Source of the DNA: Clostridia bacterium
GTDB lineage: Bacteria; Bacillota; Clostridia; Christensenellales; Borkfalkiaceae
Length of the DNA: 8,724 nucleotides
Assembly: GCA_900767495.1 (NCBI GenBank)
Contig: CAAFZH010000136.1
Coordinates: 1 to 8,724, forward strand
Direction of reading: 5' to 3'
Within the stretch, counting starts at the first letter, position 1. Each line of letters begins with the position of its first letter. Under the pieces are notes generated by a model. The model did not search any database, was not told where the DNA came from, and was given only the letters and a program-made list of their open reading frames with translations. The position numbers were made by a program, and so were the translations under genes. Below, one piece after another: positions 1-6,622 of the stretch.

Positions 1-168
1 ACTATCGTTTTTAGCATTTTTTGTCAAAAATGCAAGTGCCTTATGAATATCGTCGCTCGCAAACCCTTGCAAGCAAGTTTGCTCACTCGACATTGACGCA
101 AAGACAGTTTATTAAGCAGGGCGATAGTTCGGTGGGATATTTCGCTTGCGCTCAATATGACGTTAAAA
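1..168. repeat. Structured non-coding stretch, possible dispersed intergenic repeat
   Basis: No convincing gene lies here. What is visible is a cluster of inverted repeats. There is a perfect 8-bp hairpin (GCATTTTT at 14-21 with AAAAATGC at 26-33). A GCAAAC/GTTTGC pair (59-64 with 77-82) encloses a smaller TTGC/GCAA pair and is flanked by GTCG (52-55) and CGAC (88-91). ACTATCG at the very first base is matched by CGATAGT at 122-128. Such nested palindromes between genes are typical of dispersed intergenic repeats or of a small structured RNA. An open plus-strand frame (21-344) crosses it, but it starts at TTG without a ribosome binding site, runs through the terminator and enters the opposite-strand membrane-protein gene. 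The repeat reading is inference, since no second copy is present in this window. Confidence 0.35.
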
Positions 169-180
169 AAGGAAACGTAG

Positions 181-230
181 AAAAAGTGAAACGACCTCTG
201 CGAGTGCGGAGGTCGTCGTTTTTGCTTTTA
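181..230. terminator. Bidirectional intrinsic terminator
   Basis: An 11-bp stem (191-201 with 206-216, one G-T wobble) closes on a four-base GAGT loop. On the plus strand it is followed after two bases by TTTTT and a further T-rich run. On the minus strand the 3' flank is TTCACTTTTT, so it can also act leftwards. It sits 27 bases beyond the stop codon of the minus-strand membrane-protein gene, making it the natural end of the repressor/membrane-protein operon. It may also stop transcription entering from the left. Confidence 0.85.
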
Positions 231-243
231 TTGATAATTTTAC

Positions 244-714
244 TCATTTTGAATTTTCGTCTGCGGCGGCTTTTGCGCTTTCTTTTGCGTTTTTATAACT
301 TATTAAAATATGGCTCGGAGCGAAAATGGCGGCGCAGACTATAAGCGGAATATTAAGCGATAAAATTCCGCAAGTCAAAAACAATACCGACGGCGTTACG
401 GACAAATACAGCGACTTTCTCACGGAATTTTCGCGCCGAAAAATTACCCACCCCGATACGTAAGCCAAGGTTAATGCCGAGCCGCAAACTATATACGCGA
501 TAAATCCGCCGTTAAACCAAAAACCTTTTACGAGATACGGCAAATTTACCATTGCGAAAACGAAACACCCCGAACGACCGACTTTTTCGGCTTTTTCCGC
601 GGTTTCGTTTTTATATAAATTTTTAAACCCGTCCTTATTTGTCGCGGCAAAAATCACGTTGGATATCATAATAACCGCAACGAAAATTAGTCCGTAATAA
701 TTAAACCATTCCAT
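244..714 (-). CDS. Small multi-pass membrane protein coupled to the DtxR-type repressor
   Basis: This encodes 156 residues with four or five hydrophobic segments (about 5-24, 48-66, 70-92, 102-120 and 121-140) and a short charged, Ala/Lys/Glu-rich C-terminal tail. It is an integral membrane protein with no recognisable catalytic motif. I chose the ATG at 714 because it overlaps the upstream repressor's stop as TAATG, the usual arrangement for translational coupling. A longer frame to 780 would put 22 extra Arg/Tyr-rich residues inside the repressor gene and has no ribosome binding site. From memory the sequence resembles an uncharacterised membrane protein family common in Firmicutes, but this is unverified. 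The tight link to a metal-responsive repressor hints at a role in metal or stress physiology, which is inference only. Transcription should end at the hairpin around 191-216. Confidence 0.8.
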   Translation of the reverse strand: MEWFNYYGLIFVAVIMISNVIFAATNKDGFKNLYKNETAEKAEKVGRSGCFVFAMVNLPYLVKGFWFNGGFIAYIVCGSALTLAYVSGWVIFRRENSVRKSLYLSVTPSVLFLTCGILSLNIPLIVCAAIFAPSHILISYKNAKESAKAAADENSK

Positions 715-1076
715 TATACGCCAAAATACTTTTTGATAGTCAAAAACGCCTCTTCGGTAATAACGTGTTCCACGCGGCATGCGTTTTCTTCCGCGGCGGA
801 GCGTTCGAGTCCCATTTTTACGAGAGCCTCCGTCAAAGCCTTATGCCGTGTGAATACTCCTTCGGCTTTTTCCTTGCCTGCGGGGGTCAATTCTATATTG
901 CCGTCCGCGCCGACCTCTATATAGCCGTCTTTTTTCATTATTCCCACCGCGCGGGAAACGCTCGGCTTTGAGTAGCCGAGTTCTTCGGCTACGTCTATCG
1001 AACGCACGCCGCCTTTTTGTTTGCGCAGTTTTAGTATAGTTTCGAGATACATCTCCTGCGATTCGTTATCAACCAT
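714..1076 (-). CDS. DtxR/MntR-family metal-dependent transcriptional repressor
   Basis: A 120-residue cytoplasmic DNA-binding protein of the DtxR/IdeR/MntR family, whose members use Fe(II) or Mn(II) as co-repressor to shut off metal-uptake genes. Residues 1-65 form the winged helix-turn-helix (helix-turn-helix about 25-48, wing around 52-63). Residues 70-120 form the dimerisation and metal-binding helices. The DtxR primary metal site can be read directly: Met9, Cys100, Glu103 and His104 match DtxR Met10, Cys102, Glu105 and His106, and His78 matches the ancillary His79. In B. subtilis MntR the Met and Cys positions are Asp8 and Glu99, so this is the DtxR-like rather than MntR-like arrangement. 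The protein lacks the SH3-like third domain, giving the short, MntR-like length. It begins at an ATG preceded by GAGGG (1081-1085) and heads a two-gene operon with its own promoter. Which metal it senses and which genes it controls are not shown. Confidence 0.92.
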   Translation of the reverse strand: MVDNESQEMYLETILKLRKQKGGVRSIDVAEELGYSKPSVSRAVGIMKKDGYIEVGADGNIELTPAGKEKAEGVFTRHKALTEALVKMGLERSAAEENACRVEHVITEEAFLTIKKYFGV

Positions 1077-1080
1077 ATTT

Positions 1081-1085
1081 CCCTC
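1081..1085 (-). promoter_or_regulatory. Ribosome binding site of the DtxR-type repressor
   Basis: GAGGG on the minus strand, four bases before the ATG at 1076. It is a strong Shine-Dalgarno core and supports this start codon. Confidence 0.7.
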
Positions 1086-1099
1086 GCCGATTTTTGCAA

Positions 1100-1128
1100 A
1101 TTATAGCATTTTCGTAGTAAAAAATCAA
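1100..1128 (-). promoter_or_regulatory. Sigma-A promoter of the repressor operon
   Basis: On the minus strand, TTGATT (1123-1128) and a perfect TATAAT (1100-1105) are separated by 17 bases, with an extended -10 TGC directly before TATAAT. Transcription should begin near 1093, giving a leader of about 17 bases. An 8-bp palindrome TTTGCAAA (1093-1100) overlaps the expected start point and could be part of an operator, for example for autoregulation, but it is too short to claim. Confidence 0.85.
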
Positions 1129-1164
1129 CCTTTTTCGTGCTTTTTATCTTCATTTTTCCCGAAA

Positions 1165-1198
1165 CGCTTAAATTTTAAGCGCAAAACGACGTTTTTGC
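1165..1198. terminator. Two adjacent inverted repeats downstream of typA, possible weak terminator
   Basis: CGCTTAA (1165-1171) pairs with TTAAGCG (1175-1181) around a three-base loop. Right next to it GCAAAA (1181-1186) pairs with TTTTGC (1193-1198). They lie 38-73 bases past the typA stop. The stems are AT-rich, and on the minus strand only TTT follows, so this is not a canonical intrinsic terminator. It may be a weak one or an mRNA 3'-end stabiliser. Confidence 0.4.
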
Positions 1199-1235
1199 CG
1201 TTAAATCTAGTTCAAGTTTGTTTCCATTCGGCTAA

Positions 1236-3062
1236 TCAATCTTGTTTTCTGTTCTTTGCCCATTCCTTCATACGAAGGTCTTTGGACAGTATTTTTTTAC
1301 GCAGTCTTATACTTTGCGGAGTAACCTCGACGAGTTCGTCGTCGGCGATAAATTCAAGACATTGTTCGAGCGAAAGCACGGTAGGAGGAATAAGTTTAAG
1401 CGCGTCGTCGCTGCCCGACGCACGGGAGTTGGTCAGATGCTTAAGTTTGCATACGTTTACGACCAGATCGTCCTCACGCGAGTTTTCGCCTACGACTTCG
1501 CCCTCGTAGACCTTTTCGCCCGCGCCGATAAACAGCGTGGAACGCTCCTGCGCGTTGAATAAGCCGTATTGCGTGGTAACGCCCGTTTCAAACACTACAA
1601 GACTGCCGCGGGTTCTGCCGGGGATATCGCCCTTGTATTCTTCGTAACCGCTGAAAACGTGGCTCATTATTCCAAAGCCCTTTGTGTCGGTGAGCATTTC
1701 GCTCCTGTAACCGAAAAGGCATCTCGCGGGGATTTTAAACTGCAGTTTAGTGCCGCCGCGGTCGTCCGCGCTCATATCTATAAGTTCGGCTTTTCTGCTG
1801 CCGAGTTTGTTCATTATCGCGCCTACGTAATCGTTAGGCACTTCTATCACCAAATCTTCGATAGGTTCGTGGCACTTGCCGTTTATCTCTTTAAAAATAA
1901 CCTTGGGGCGCGAAACCTGAAATTCGTAACCCTCGCGGCGCATATTTTCTATAAGAATGGAAAGGTGCAACTCTCCCCTGCCGAAAACCTTAAAGGTATC
2001 CGCGCTGTCGGTTTCCTCAACGCGCATGGAAACGTTTGTTTCTATTTCCTTGAAAAGGCGCGCCCTTAAATGGCGGGAAGTAACGAACTTACCTTCCTTA
2101 CCGGCAAACGGACTGTTGTTTACCATAAAATACATAGAAACGGTAGGCTCGTCTATCGCGACGAAAGGCAACTGTTCTACGCAGTCGGGCGAACAGATAG
2201 TTTCGCCTATGTTTATTTTGTCTATGCCCGAAACGGCGATTATATCTCCCATTTCCGCGCTCGTAACCTCTACGCGTTTAAGTCCCTCGAACTGATAGAG
2301 TTTACCCACGCGGGAATTGGTCGTAGTCTTGTCCGTATGCACTACGGTTACGGCTTGCGCGTCGGCTATTTTGCCGCGAACTATCCTGCCTATACCTATT
2401 CTGCCCACGTACTCGTCGTAATCAACGTTACAGATTATAGCCTGCAACGGCGCGTTAAGTTCGCCCTGCGGCGCGGGAATTTCCTCCATAATGGTATCGA
2501 GCAAAGGATTAAGATTGTCGCTCTTCACGCTTAAATCCTTGGTCGCCCAACCTTGTTTCGCGCTTGCGTAAACGACTTTGAAATCGAGTTGCTCGTCGTT
2601 TGCGCCGAGTTCTATAAACAAATCTATAACGCCGTCTATAGTAGCGTTCACGTCGCCGCCTTTATCGACTTTGTTTATGCAGACTATCGGCTTTTTATTC
2701 AAAGACAACGCTTTTTTAAGCACGTATCTCGTCTGAGGCATACAGCCTTCAACCGCATCTACCAGTAGCACTACGCCGTCTACCATAGAAAGTATACGCT
2801 CTACCTCGCCGCCGAAATCGGCGTGTCCGGGGGTATCGATAATGTTTATCTTCGCGCCCTTATAGATAACCGCCGTGTTTTTTGCAAGTATGGTTATTCC
2901 TCTTTCGCGTTCTATATCGCCGCTGTCCATAACGCGCTCGCCGACTACTTCGTTGGAACGGAACACGTTATTCTGTTTTAAAAGACCGTCCACCAAAGTG
3001 GTCTTGCCGTGGTCTACGTGCGCGATTATCGCGATATTTCTTATATCGTTTCTTATATCCAT
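1236..3062 (-). CDS. typA: Translational GTPase TypA/BipA
   Basis: A 608-residue GTPase of the EF-G/LepA superfamily. It binds the 70S ribosome and helps ribosome assembly and growth under stress, especially cold. The G motifs read clearly: G1 AHVDHGKT (14-21), G2 Thr57 in RERGITI, G3 DTPGH (76-80), G4 NKVD (130-133) and G5 SAK (167-169). The beta-barrel domain II, the two EF-G-like alpha/beta domains and the basic TypA C-terminal domain follow, and the total length is normal for the family. The frame stays open upstream to 3119, but that start would lie inside the -35 box. The ATG at 3062 has GGAG nine bases upstream and gives the family's usual N-terminus, a few residues before the DIRNIAIIAHVDHGKT block. 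It is probably a single-gene transcript. Confidence 0.98.
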   Translation of the reverse strand: MDIRNDIRNIAIIAHVDHGKTTLVDGLLKQNNVFRSNEVVGERVMDSGDIERERGITILAKNTAVIYKGAKINIIDTPGHADFGGEVERILSMVDGVVLLVDAVEGCMPQTRYVLKKALSLNKKPIVCINKVDKGGDVNATIDGVIDLFIELGANDEQLDFKVVYASAKQGWATKDLSVKSDNLNPLLDTIMEEIPAPQGELNAPLQAIICNVDYDEYVGRIGIGRIVRGKIADAQAVTVVHTDKTTTNSRVGKLYQFEGLKRVEVTSAEMGDIIAVSGIDKINIGETICSPDCVEQLPFVAIDEPTVSMYFMVNNSPFAGKEGKFVTSRHLRARLFKEIETNVSMRVEETDSADTFKVFGRGELHLSILIENMRREGYEFQVSRPKVIFKEINGKCHEPIEDLVIEVPNDYVGAIMNKLGSRKAELIDMSADDRGGTKLQFKIPARCLFGYRSEMLTDTKGFGIMSHVFSGYEEYKGDIPGRTRGSLVVFETGVTTQYGLFNAQERSTLFIGAGEKVYEGEVVGENSREDDLVVNVCKLKHLTNSRASGSDDALKLIPPTVLSLEQCLEFIADDELVEVTPQSIRLRKKILSKDLRMKEWAKNRKQD

Positions 3063-3071
3063 AGTATCTAT

Positions 3072-3075
3072 CTCC
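3072..3075 (-). promoter_or_regulatory. Ribosome binding site deciding the typA start
   Basis: GGAG on the minus strand, nine bases before the ATG at 3062. Together with the promoter position it rules out the longer reading frame that starts at 3119. Confidence 0.8.
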
Positions 3076-3090
3076 GAAAAAACAACGCTA

Positions 3091-3119
3091 ATTATATAAT
3101 CTTTTACGCTTTTTGTCAA
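3091..3119 (-). promoter_or_regulatory. Consensus sigma-A promoter of typA
   Basis: A perfect TTGACA (3114-3119) and a perfect TATAAT (3091-3096) on the minus strand with the optimal 17-base spacer. Transcription should begin near 3084, giving a leader of about 22 bases that contains the GGAG. A full-consensus promoter implies high constitutive expression. Confidence 0.92.
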
Positions 3120-3158
3120 ACGCTTTATAGTAGTTATAAAAATATTTGGTTTAAACGG

Positions 3159-3187
3159 TTGGCATTTATTCGGTTTTGTGGTAAAAT
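3159..3187 (+). promoter_or_regulatory. Promoter of the asparaginase operon
   Basis: TTGGCA (3159-3164) and TAAAAT (3182-3187) are spaced by 17 bases, with an extended -10 TGG just before TAAAAT. The predicted start point is near 3194, only about five bases ahead of the ATG at 3199. A second, weaker candidate upstream is TTGTCA (3113-3118), 16 bases, then TATAAA (3135-3140). It would give a leader of about 50 bases and overlaps the typA -35 box. Confidence 0.65.
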
Positions 3188-3198
3188 GTAAGCATATT

Positions 3199-4197
3199 AT
3201 GAAGAAAATTCTGACGATAGCGACGGGCGGAACGATTGCCTCCCGTCAGGACGGGAGCGGACTCACGCCCGAAATGAATATAGACGAAATACTTGCCAGG
3301 GTAAGCGTAAGCGATTTTTGCGAACCGCACGCGGTGCAACTTATGAACGTTGACAGCACTAATATGACCCCCGAAAGGTGGCTTAAAATAGCCGACTGCA
3401 TACGCGAAAATTACGACCGCTACGACGGATTTATAGTGTTACACGGCACGGACACTATGGCGTACACCGCCGCCGCGCTTTCCTATCTCGTACAGAACAG
3501 CCCTAAGCCGATAGTTATCACGGGGTCGCAAAAGCCTATCGACCGCGACGTAACCGACGCTAAAACAAACCTATGCGACGCCTTTTTATACTGTTGCCAC
3601 AAATTCGCTTACGGCGTGCAGATAGTTTTTGACGGAAAAGTGATTGCAGGCACGCGCGCAAAGAAAACGCGCAGTAAAAGTTACAACGCTTTTTCAAGCA
3701 TAAACTACCCGTATAAGGCGATTATTCAGGACGGAAAAGTCATTTCCTATACACGCTCAAAGCCTAAAAAAGCACCCGTTTTTTACGATAAATTAGATAC
3801 GAGCGTGGGGCTTTTCAAACTTATCCCCGCTGCCGACCCGCGCATTCTGGACGAATATTTTAAACTTTGCGACGCCGTTATTATAGAAAGTTTCGGCACG
3901 GGCGGCGTCCCCGACGGCGAAGAGTTCGGGTTCTACCCCGTAATAGACAAATGGCGCAAACGCGGCAAAATAGCGGTGATGTGCACGCAGGTCGTAAACG
4001 AAGGCAGCGATATGACCGTTTACAAGGTAGGCAGGAGTTTAAAAGAAAAATACGGACTTTTGGAGTCCTACGATATGACTCCCGAAGCCGTGGTATGCAA
4101 ACTTATGTGGATACTCGCCTTAACGCAAAAACGCGGCGAAGTTAAACGATTGTTTTACAAAAACGTCTGTCAGGACGTGTTATACGGAGAAAAATAA
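3199..4197 (+). CDS. ansA: L-asparaginase (type I-like, cytoplasmic)
   Basis: A 332-residue asparaginase that hydrolyses L-asparagine to aspartate and ammonia. It has no signal peptide, so it should be cytoplasmic. The first active-site motif is TGGTIAS (9-15) with nucleophile Thr12. The second is HGTDT (82-86) with Thr84 and Asp85. Lys156 sits where the catalytic lysine is expected, nine residues before Phe165, and Ser53 matches the substrate-binding serine. The ESFGTGGVP block (230-238) and the family's KLMWILA C-terminal motif (301-307) are present. Length is close to E. coli AnsA (338). I chose the ATG at 3199 because it places TGGT at the usual distance from the N-terminus. An upstream in-frame GTG at 3178 falls inside the promoter. 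No Shine-Dalgarno sequence precedes it, unlike its neighbours. It heads a five-gene cluster, and its stop overlaps the next ATG as TAATG. Confidence 0.95.
   Translation: MKKILTIATGGTIASRQDGSGLTPEMNIDEILARVSVSDFCEPHAVQLMNVDSTNMTPERWLKIADCIRENYDRYDGFIVLHGTDTMAYTAAALSYLVQNSPKPIVITGSQKPIDRDVTDAKTNLCDAFLYCCHKFAYGVQIVFDGKVIAGTRAKKTRSKSYNAFSSINYPYKAIIQDGKVISYTRSKPKKAPVFYDKLDTSVGLFKLIPAADPRILDEYFKLCDAVIIESFGTGGVPDGEEFGFYPVIDKWRKRGKIAVMCTQVVNEGSDMTVYKVGRSLKEKYGLLESYDMTPEAVVCKLMWILALTQKRGEVKRLFYKNVCQDVLYGEK
4186..4190 (+). promoter_or_regulatory. Ribosome binding site of the ABC transporter gene
   Basis: GGAGA within the last codons of the asparaginase gene, six bases before the ATG at 4197. It supports that start and independent ribosome loading in addition to coupling. 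Confidence 0.75.
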
Positions 4198-5921
4198 TGG
4201 GAACGATTAAAAAATTCGCAAGATACTACAAACCTCATCTGAAACTTTTTATTATAGACCTTATTTGTGCGTTCGGCGTGGCGGCGTGCAACCTCGTGTA
4301 CCCCAAAGTGGCAGGAAAAATGATTGAAACGGCTAATCTCAATTACGTTCTCTTGTTTTCAGCCATACTTTTAGGCATATTCACGCTTAAAGCCTTTCTT
4401 TTATACGTCGTTACTTATTGGGGACACGTCGTAGGCGTCCGCATTCAGGGCGATATGCGCGACGAACTTTTCCGCCATCTGCAAAAACTGCCTTTTTCAT
4501 ATTACGACGAAACCAAAACCGGCTCTATTATGAGCCGACTTATAAACGACCTTTTCGAAGTAAGCGAACTTGCGCATCACGGACCGGAAGATTTGTTTTT
4601 ATCCGTTATAACCATAATAGGCACGCTTATAATGGTGGGGCTTATCAACCCGTGGCTTGCGGTTATATTTATAATCATTATTCCTATTATAATCGTTATT
4701 GCCGTCAAGTTAAGACTAAGCCTTATGGAGGCGTTCAAGCGTTCGCGCGAAAAGACGTCCGAAATAAACGCGGCTGTTGAAAGCGCGGTTTCGGGCATAC
4801 GCGTTTCCAAAGCCTACAACGCCGAGGCGCACGAAAATCAGAAATTCGCAAATGCCAACGAAGAACTTAAAAAAGCAAGAAGTTGGCAATATAAATCTAT
4901 GAGCAACTTCATGGTCGTAATGAATTACGCCATGGATATACTCTACCTGTGCGCTTTCCTGGCGGGCGGAATATTCTATGCCAATTCGCTGATATCCGCC
5001 TCCGATTTAACCACGTACGTCCTGTACGTCGCCATGCTTATCGCGCCCATCCGCACGTTTACCGCTATTTTCGAGCAGATTCAGGAAGGAATGACGGGCT
5101 TTGAAAGATTCCTCGAAGTAATGGAAGTTATGCCGGAAGAAGAACCCGTCAACCCCGTAAAAGTAGGTAAACTCAAAGGCAATATAGAATTCGACAACGT
5201 AAGTTTCAGATATAAAAAAGAAACCGACGACGAAAAGCATCTTATATTAAACGGGCTTTCGCTTAAAATAGACGCCGGCAAGACCGTTGCGCTCGTAGGT
5301 CCTTCGGGCGGCGGAAAAACCACGCTTTGCAACCTTATTCCGAGATTTTACGACATCGACGAAGGTAAAATAACGATAGACGATATAAACATACGCGATA
5401 TGCGCATTTACGATTTACGCAAAAATATAGGCATAGTCGCGCAGGACGTATTTATTTTCGGCGGCACGGTAAAGGAAAATATCGCTTACGGCGACTTTGA
5501 CGCGACCGACGAGCAGATAATCGCCGCCGCCAAACTCGCAAATATTCACGACTTTATAACCACGCTCGACAAAGGCTACGACACTTACGTCGGCGAGCGC
5601 GGAGTTAAACTCTCGGGCGGGCAAAAGCAACGCATCTCCATCGCGCGCGCCTTTTTGAAAAATCCGCCTATACTTATTCTCGACGAGGCTACGAGCGCGC
5701 TCGATAACGTTACAGAAATGCAGATTCAGACCGCGCTTGAAAAACTTTCGGAAGGCAGAACGACCCTCGTCGTGGCGCACAGACTTTCCACGGTTAAAAA
5801 CGCCGACGAAATTATAGTGCTTTCTTCCGACGGCATTGCCGAGCGCGGCACTCACGCCGAACTTATGGCTAAAAACGGCGTTTACGCTACGCTATACAAT
5901 TATCAATTCAGAAGTTTATGA
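4197..5921 (+). CDS. ABC exporter half-transporter (MsbA/BmrA-type)
   Basis: A 574-residue fusion of a six-helix exporter membrane domain (about 1-310) and an ATPase domain (about 328-574). It should use ATP to move a hydrophobic substrate such as a drug, lipid or peptide outwards across the cytoplasmic membrane. The ATPase motifs are complete: A-loop Tyr339, Walker A GPSGGGKT (368-375), Q-loop Gln416, signature LSGGQ (472-476), Walker B ILILDE (492-497) with catalytic Glu497, D-loop SALD (500-503) and switch His528. All catalytic residues are intact and no partner half-transporter is adjacent, so a homodimer is the simplest reading. There is no peptidase or other N-terminal extension, so it is not a bacteriocin-processing type. 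It overlaps the asparaginase stop by one base and the next gene by four (ATGA). The substrate cannot be told from sequence, and the co-transcribed genes do not reveal it. Confidence 0.95.
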   Translation: MGTIKKFARYYKPHLKLFIIDLICAFGVAACNLVYPKVAGKMIETANLNYVLLFSAILLGIFTLKAFLLYVVTYWGHVVGVRIQGDMRDELFRHLQKLPFSYYDETKTGSIMSRLINDLFEVSELAHHGPEDLFLSVITIIGTLIMVGLINPWLAVIFIIIIPIIIVIAVKLRLSLMEAFKRSREKTSEINAAVESAVSGIRVSKAYNAEAHENQKFANANEELKKARSWQYKSMSNFMVVMNYAMDILYLCAFLAGGIFYANSLISASDLTTYVLYVAMLIAPIRTFTAIFEQIQEGMTGFERFLEVMEVMPEEEPVNPVKVGKLKGNIEFDNVSFRYKKETDDEKHLILNGLSLKIDAGKTVALVGPSGGGKTTLCNLIPRFYDIDEGKITIDDINIRDMRIYDLRKNIGIVAQDVFIFGGTVKENIAYGDFDATDEQIIAAAKLANIHDFITTLDKGYDTYVGERGVKLSGGQKQRISIARAFLKNPPILILDEATSALDNVTEMQIQTALEKLSEGRTTLVVAHRLSTVKNADEIIVLSSDGIAERGTHAELMAKNGVYATLYNYQFRSL

Positions 5922-6622
5922 CCCAAAAAGAAATTTGCGAAAAGTTTTGCCTTGATAAAGCGCATTTCGCCATGATAGAAAATGCCCTTGCAAGTAAAAA
6001 GGCAAACGTTTTATACGCCGACAAGGACGGTTTATTGCTGACCTACAACGGCATAGATATGCTTTACGGCACGCAAAACGAGGAAGCGGCAAAACGCATT
6101 TTAAGCGTTTTGCCGCACACCGATATGATCGTTTGCTCGTCGCAGGCTGAAGTCAACGCTATAAAAGAGGTTTATCCGCAAATAAAAACGGCTAAACCGT
6201 GCTATCAGGTGCGTTACGAAAATGTGGTCGATTTTCCGCTTGCGGGCGGCGCGGTTATAAAACCGATGCTCCCCACGCAGGAAAATTTCAACCTTATATA
6301 TTCTACCTATACCCTGCACTACTCGCTCGCGGAAATCGAAAAACTCGTTGCGCAAAAGACTTTTCTTTGCTGCGAACTCGGCGGCGAAATCGTAGGCTAT
6401 ATAGGCAAACACGAGGAAGGATCGATCGGTCTTTTAGAAGTGTTCCCGTCGGCAAGAGGTAAAGGCGTGGGTTCGGCGCTGCTTTGCGCCGCGGTGAAAA
6501 GCGCGCTTGAGCACGGCGAAATCGCATATTCGAATATAGTCGAAAACAACGAGGCTAGCCTGAAACTTCACTCCCGTCTCGGGTACTACCCTTCAAAAAA
6601 ATTGATATTCTGGTTTTATTAA
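5918..6622 (+). CDS. GNAT-family N-acetyltransferase
   Basis: A 234-residue soluble protein. The C-terminal part (about 112-234) is a GNAT fold that transfers the acetyl group of acetyl-CoA to an amine. Motif A reads LLEVFPSARGKGVGSALL (172-189), with the pyrophosphate-binding Arg180-x-x-Gly183-x-Gly185. Motif B carries Asn210, Ser214 and the terminal LGY (221-223). The first 110 residues form a separate N-terminal domain that I do not recognise. It contains several cysteines and may shape the acceptor site. The ATG overlaps the transporter's TGA by four bases, and only a weak AGAAG lies upstream, so translation probably depends on coupling. The acceptor is unknown. Being next to an exporter recalls resistance cassettes that pair efflux with drug acetylation, but nothing in the sequence proves this. 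Confidence 0.88.
   Translation: MTQKEICEKFCLDKAHFAMIENALASKKANVLYADKDGLLLTYNGIDMLYGTQNEEAAKRILSVLPHTDMIVCSSQAEVNAIKEVYPQIKTAKPCYQVRYENVVDFPLAGGAVIKPMLPTQENFNLIYSTYTLHYSLAEIEKLVAQKTFLCCELGGEIVGYIGKHEEGSIGLLEVFPSARGKGVGSALLCAAVKSALEHGEIAYSNIVENNEASLKLHSRLGYYPSKKLIFWFY

Noticed and set aside
21..344. Plus-strand open frame of 107 codons at the left edge
   Set aside because: It has a TTG start without a ribosome binding site, passes through an intrinsic terminator, and its 3' part is antisense to the membrane-protein gene; the Arg/Leu-rich end is typical of an antisense reading.
715..780. Extended N-terminus (22 residues) of the small membrane protein
   Set aside because: It would overlap the repressor gene by 66 bases, is Arg/Tyr-rich with no match to a membrane protein start, and the ATG at 714 is perfectly placed at the repressor's stop.
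1242..2534. Three long plus-strand open frames opposite typA (1242-1562, 1569-2069, 2070-2534)
   Set aside because: They lie fully antisense to a complete, motif-verified typA, have no ribosome binding sites and no recognisable protein features; codon bias on the real strand explains them.
3063..3119. Extended N-terminus (19 residues) of TypA
   Set aside because: Its first codon lies in the -35 box of a perfect promoter, and the downstream ATG has a good ribosome binding site and the family-typical N-terminus.
5415..5855. Minus-strand open frame of 146 codons opposite the ATPase domain of the ABC transporter
   Set aside because: It is antisense to the most conserved part of the transporter (Q-loop to H-loop), whose motifs are intact; no independent evidence for a gene.
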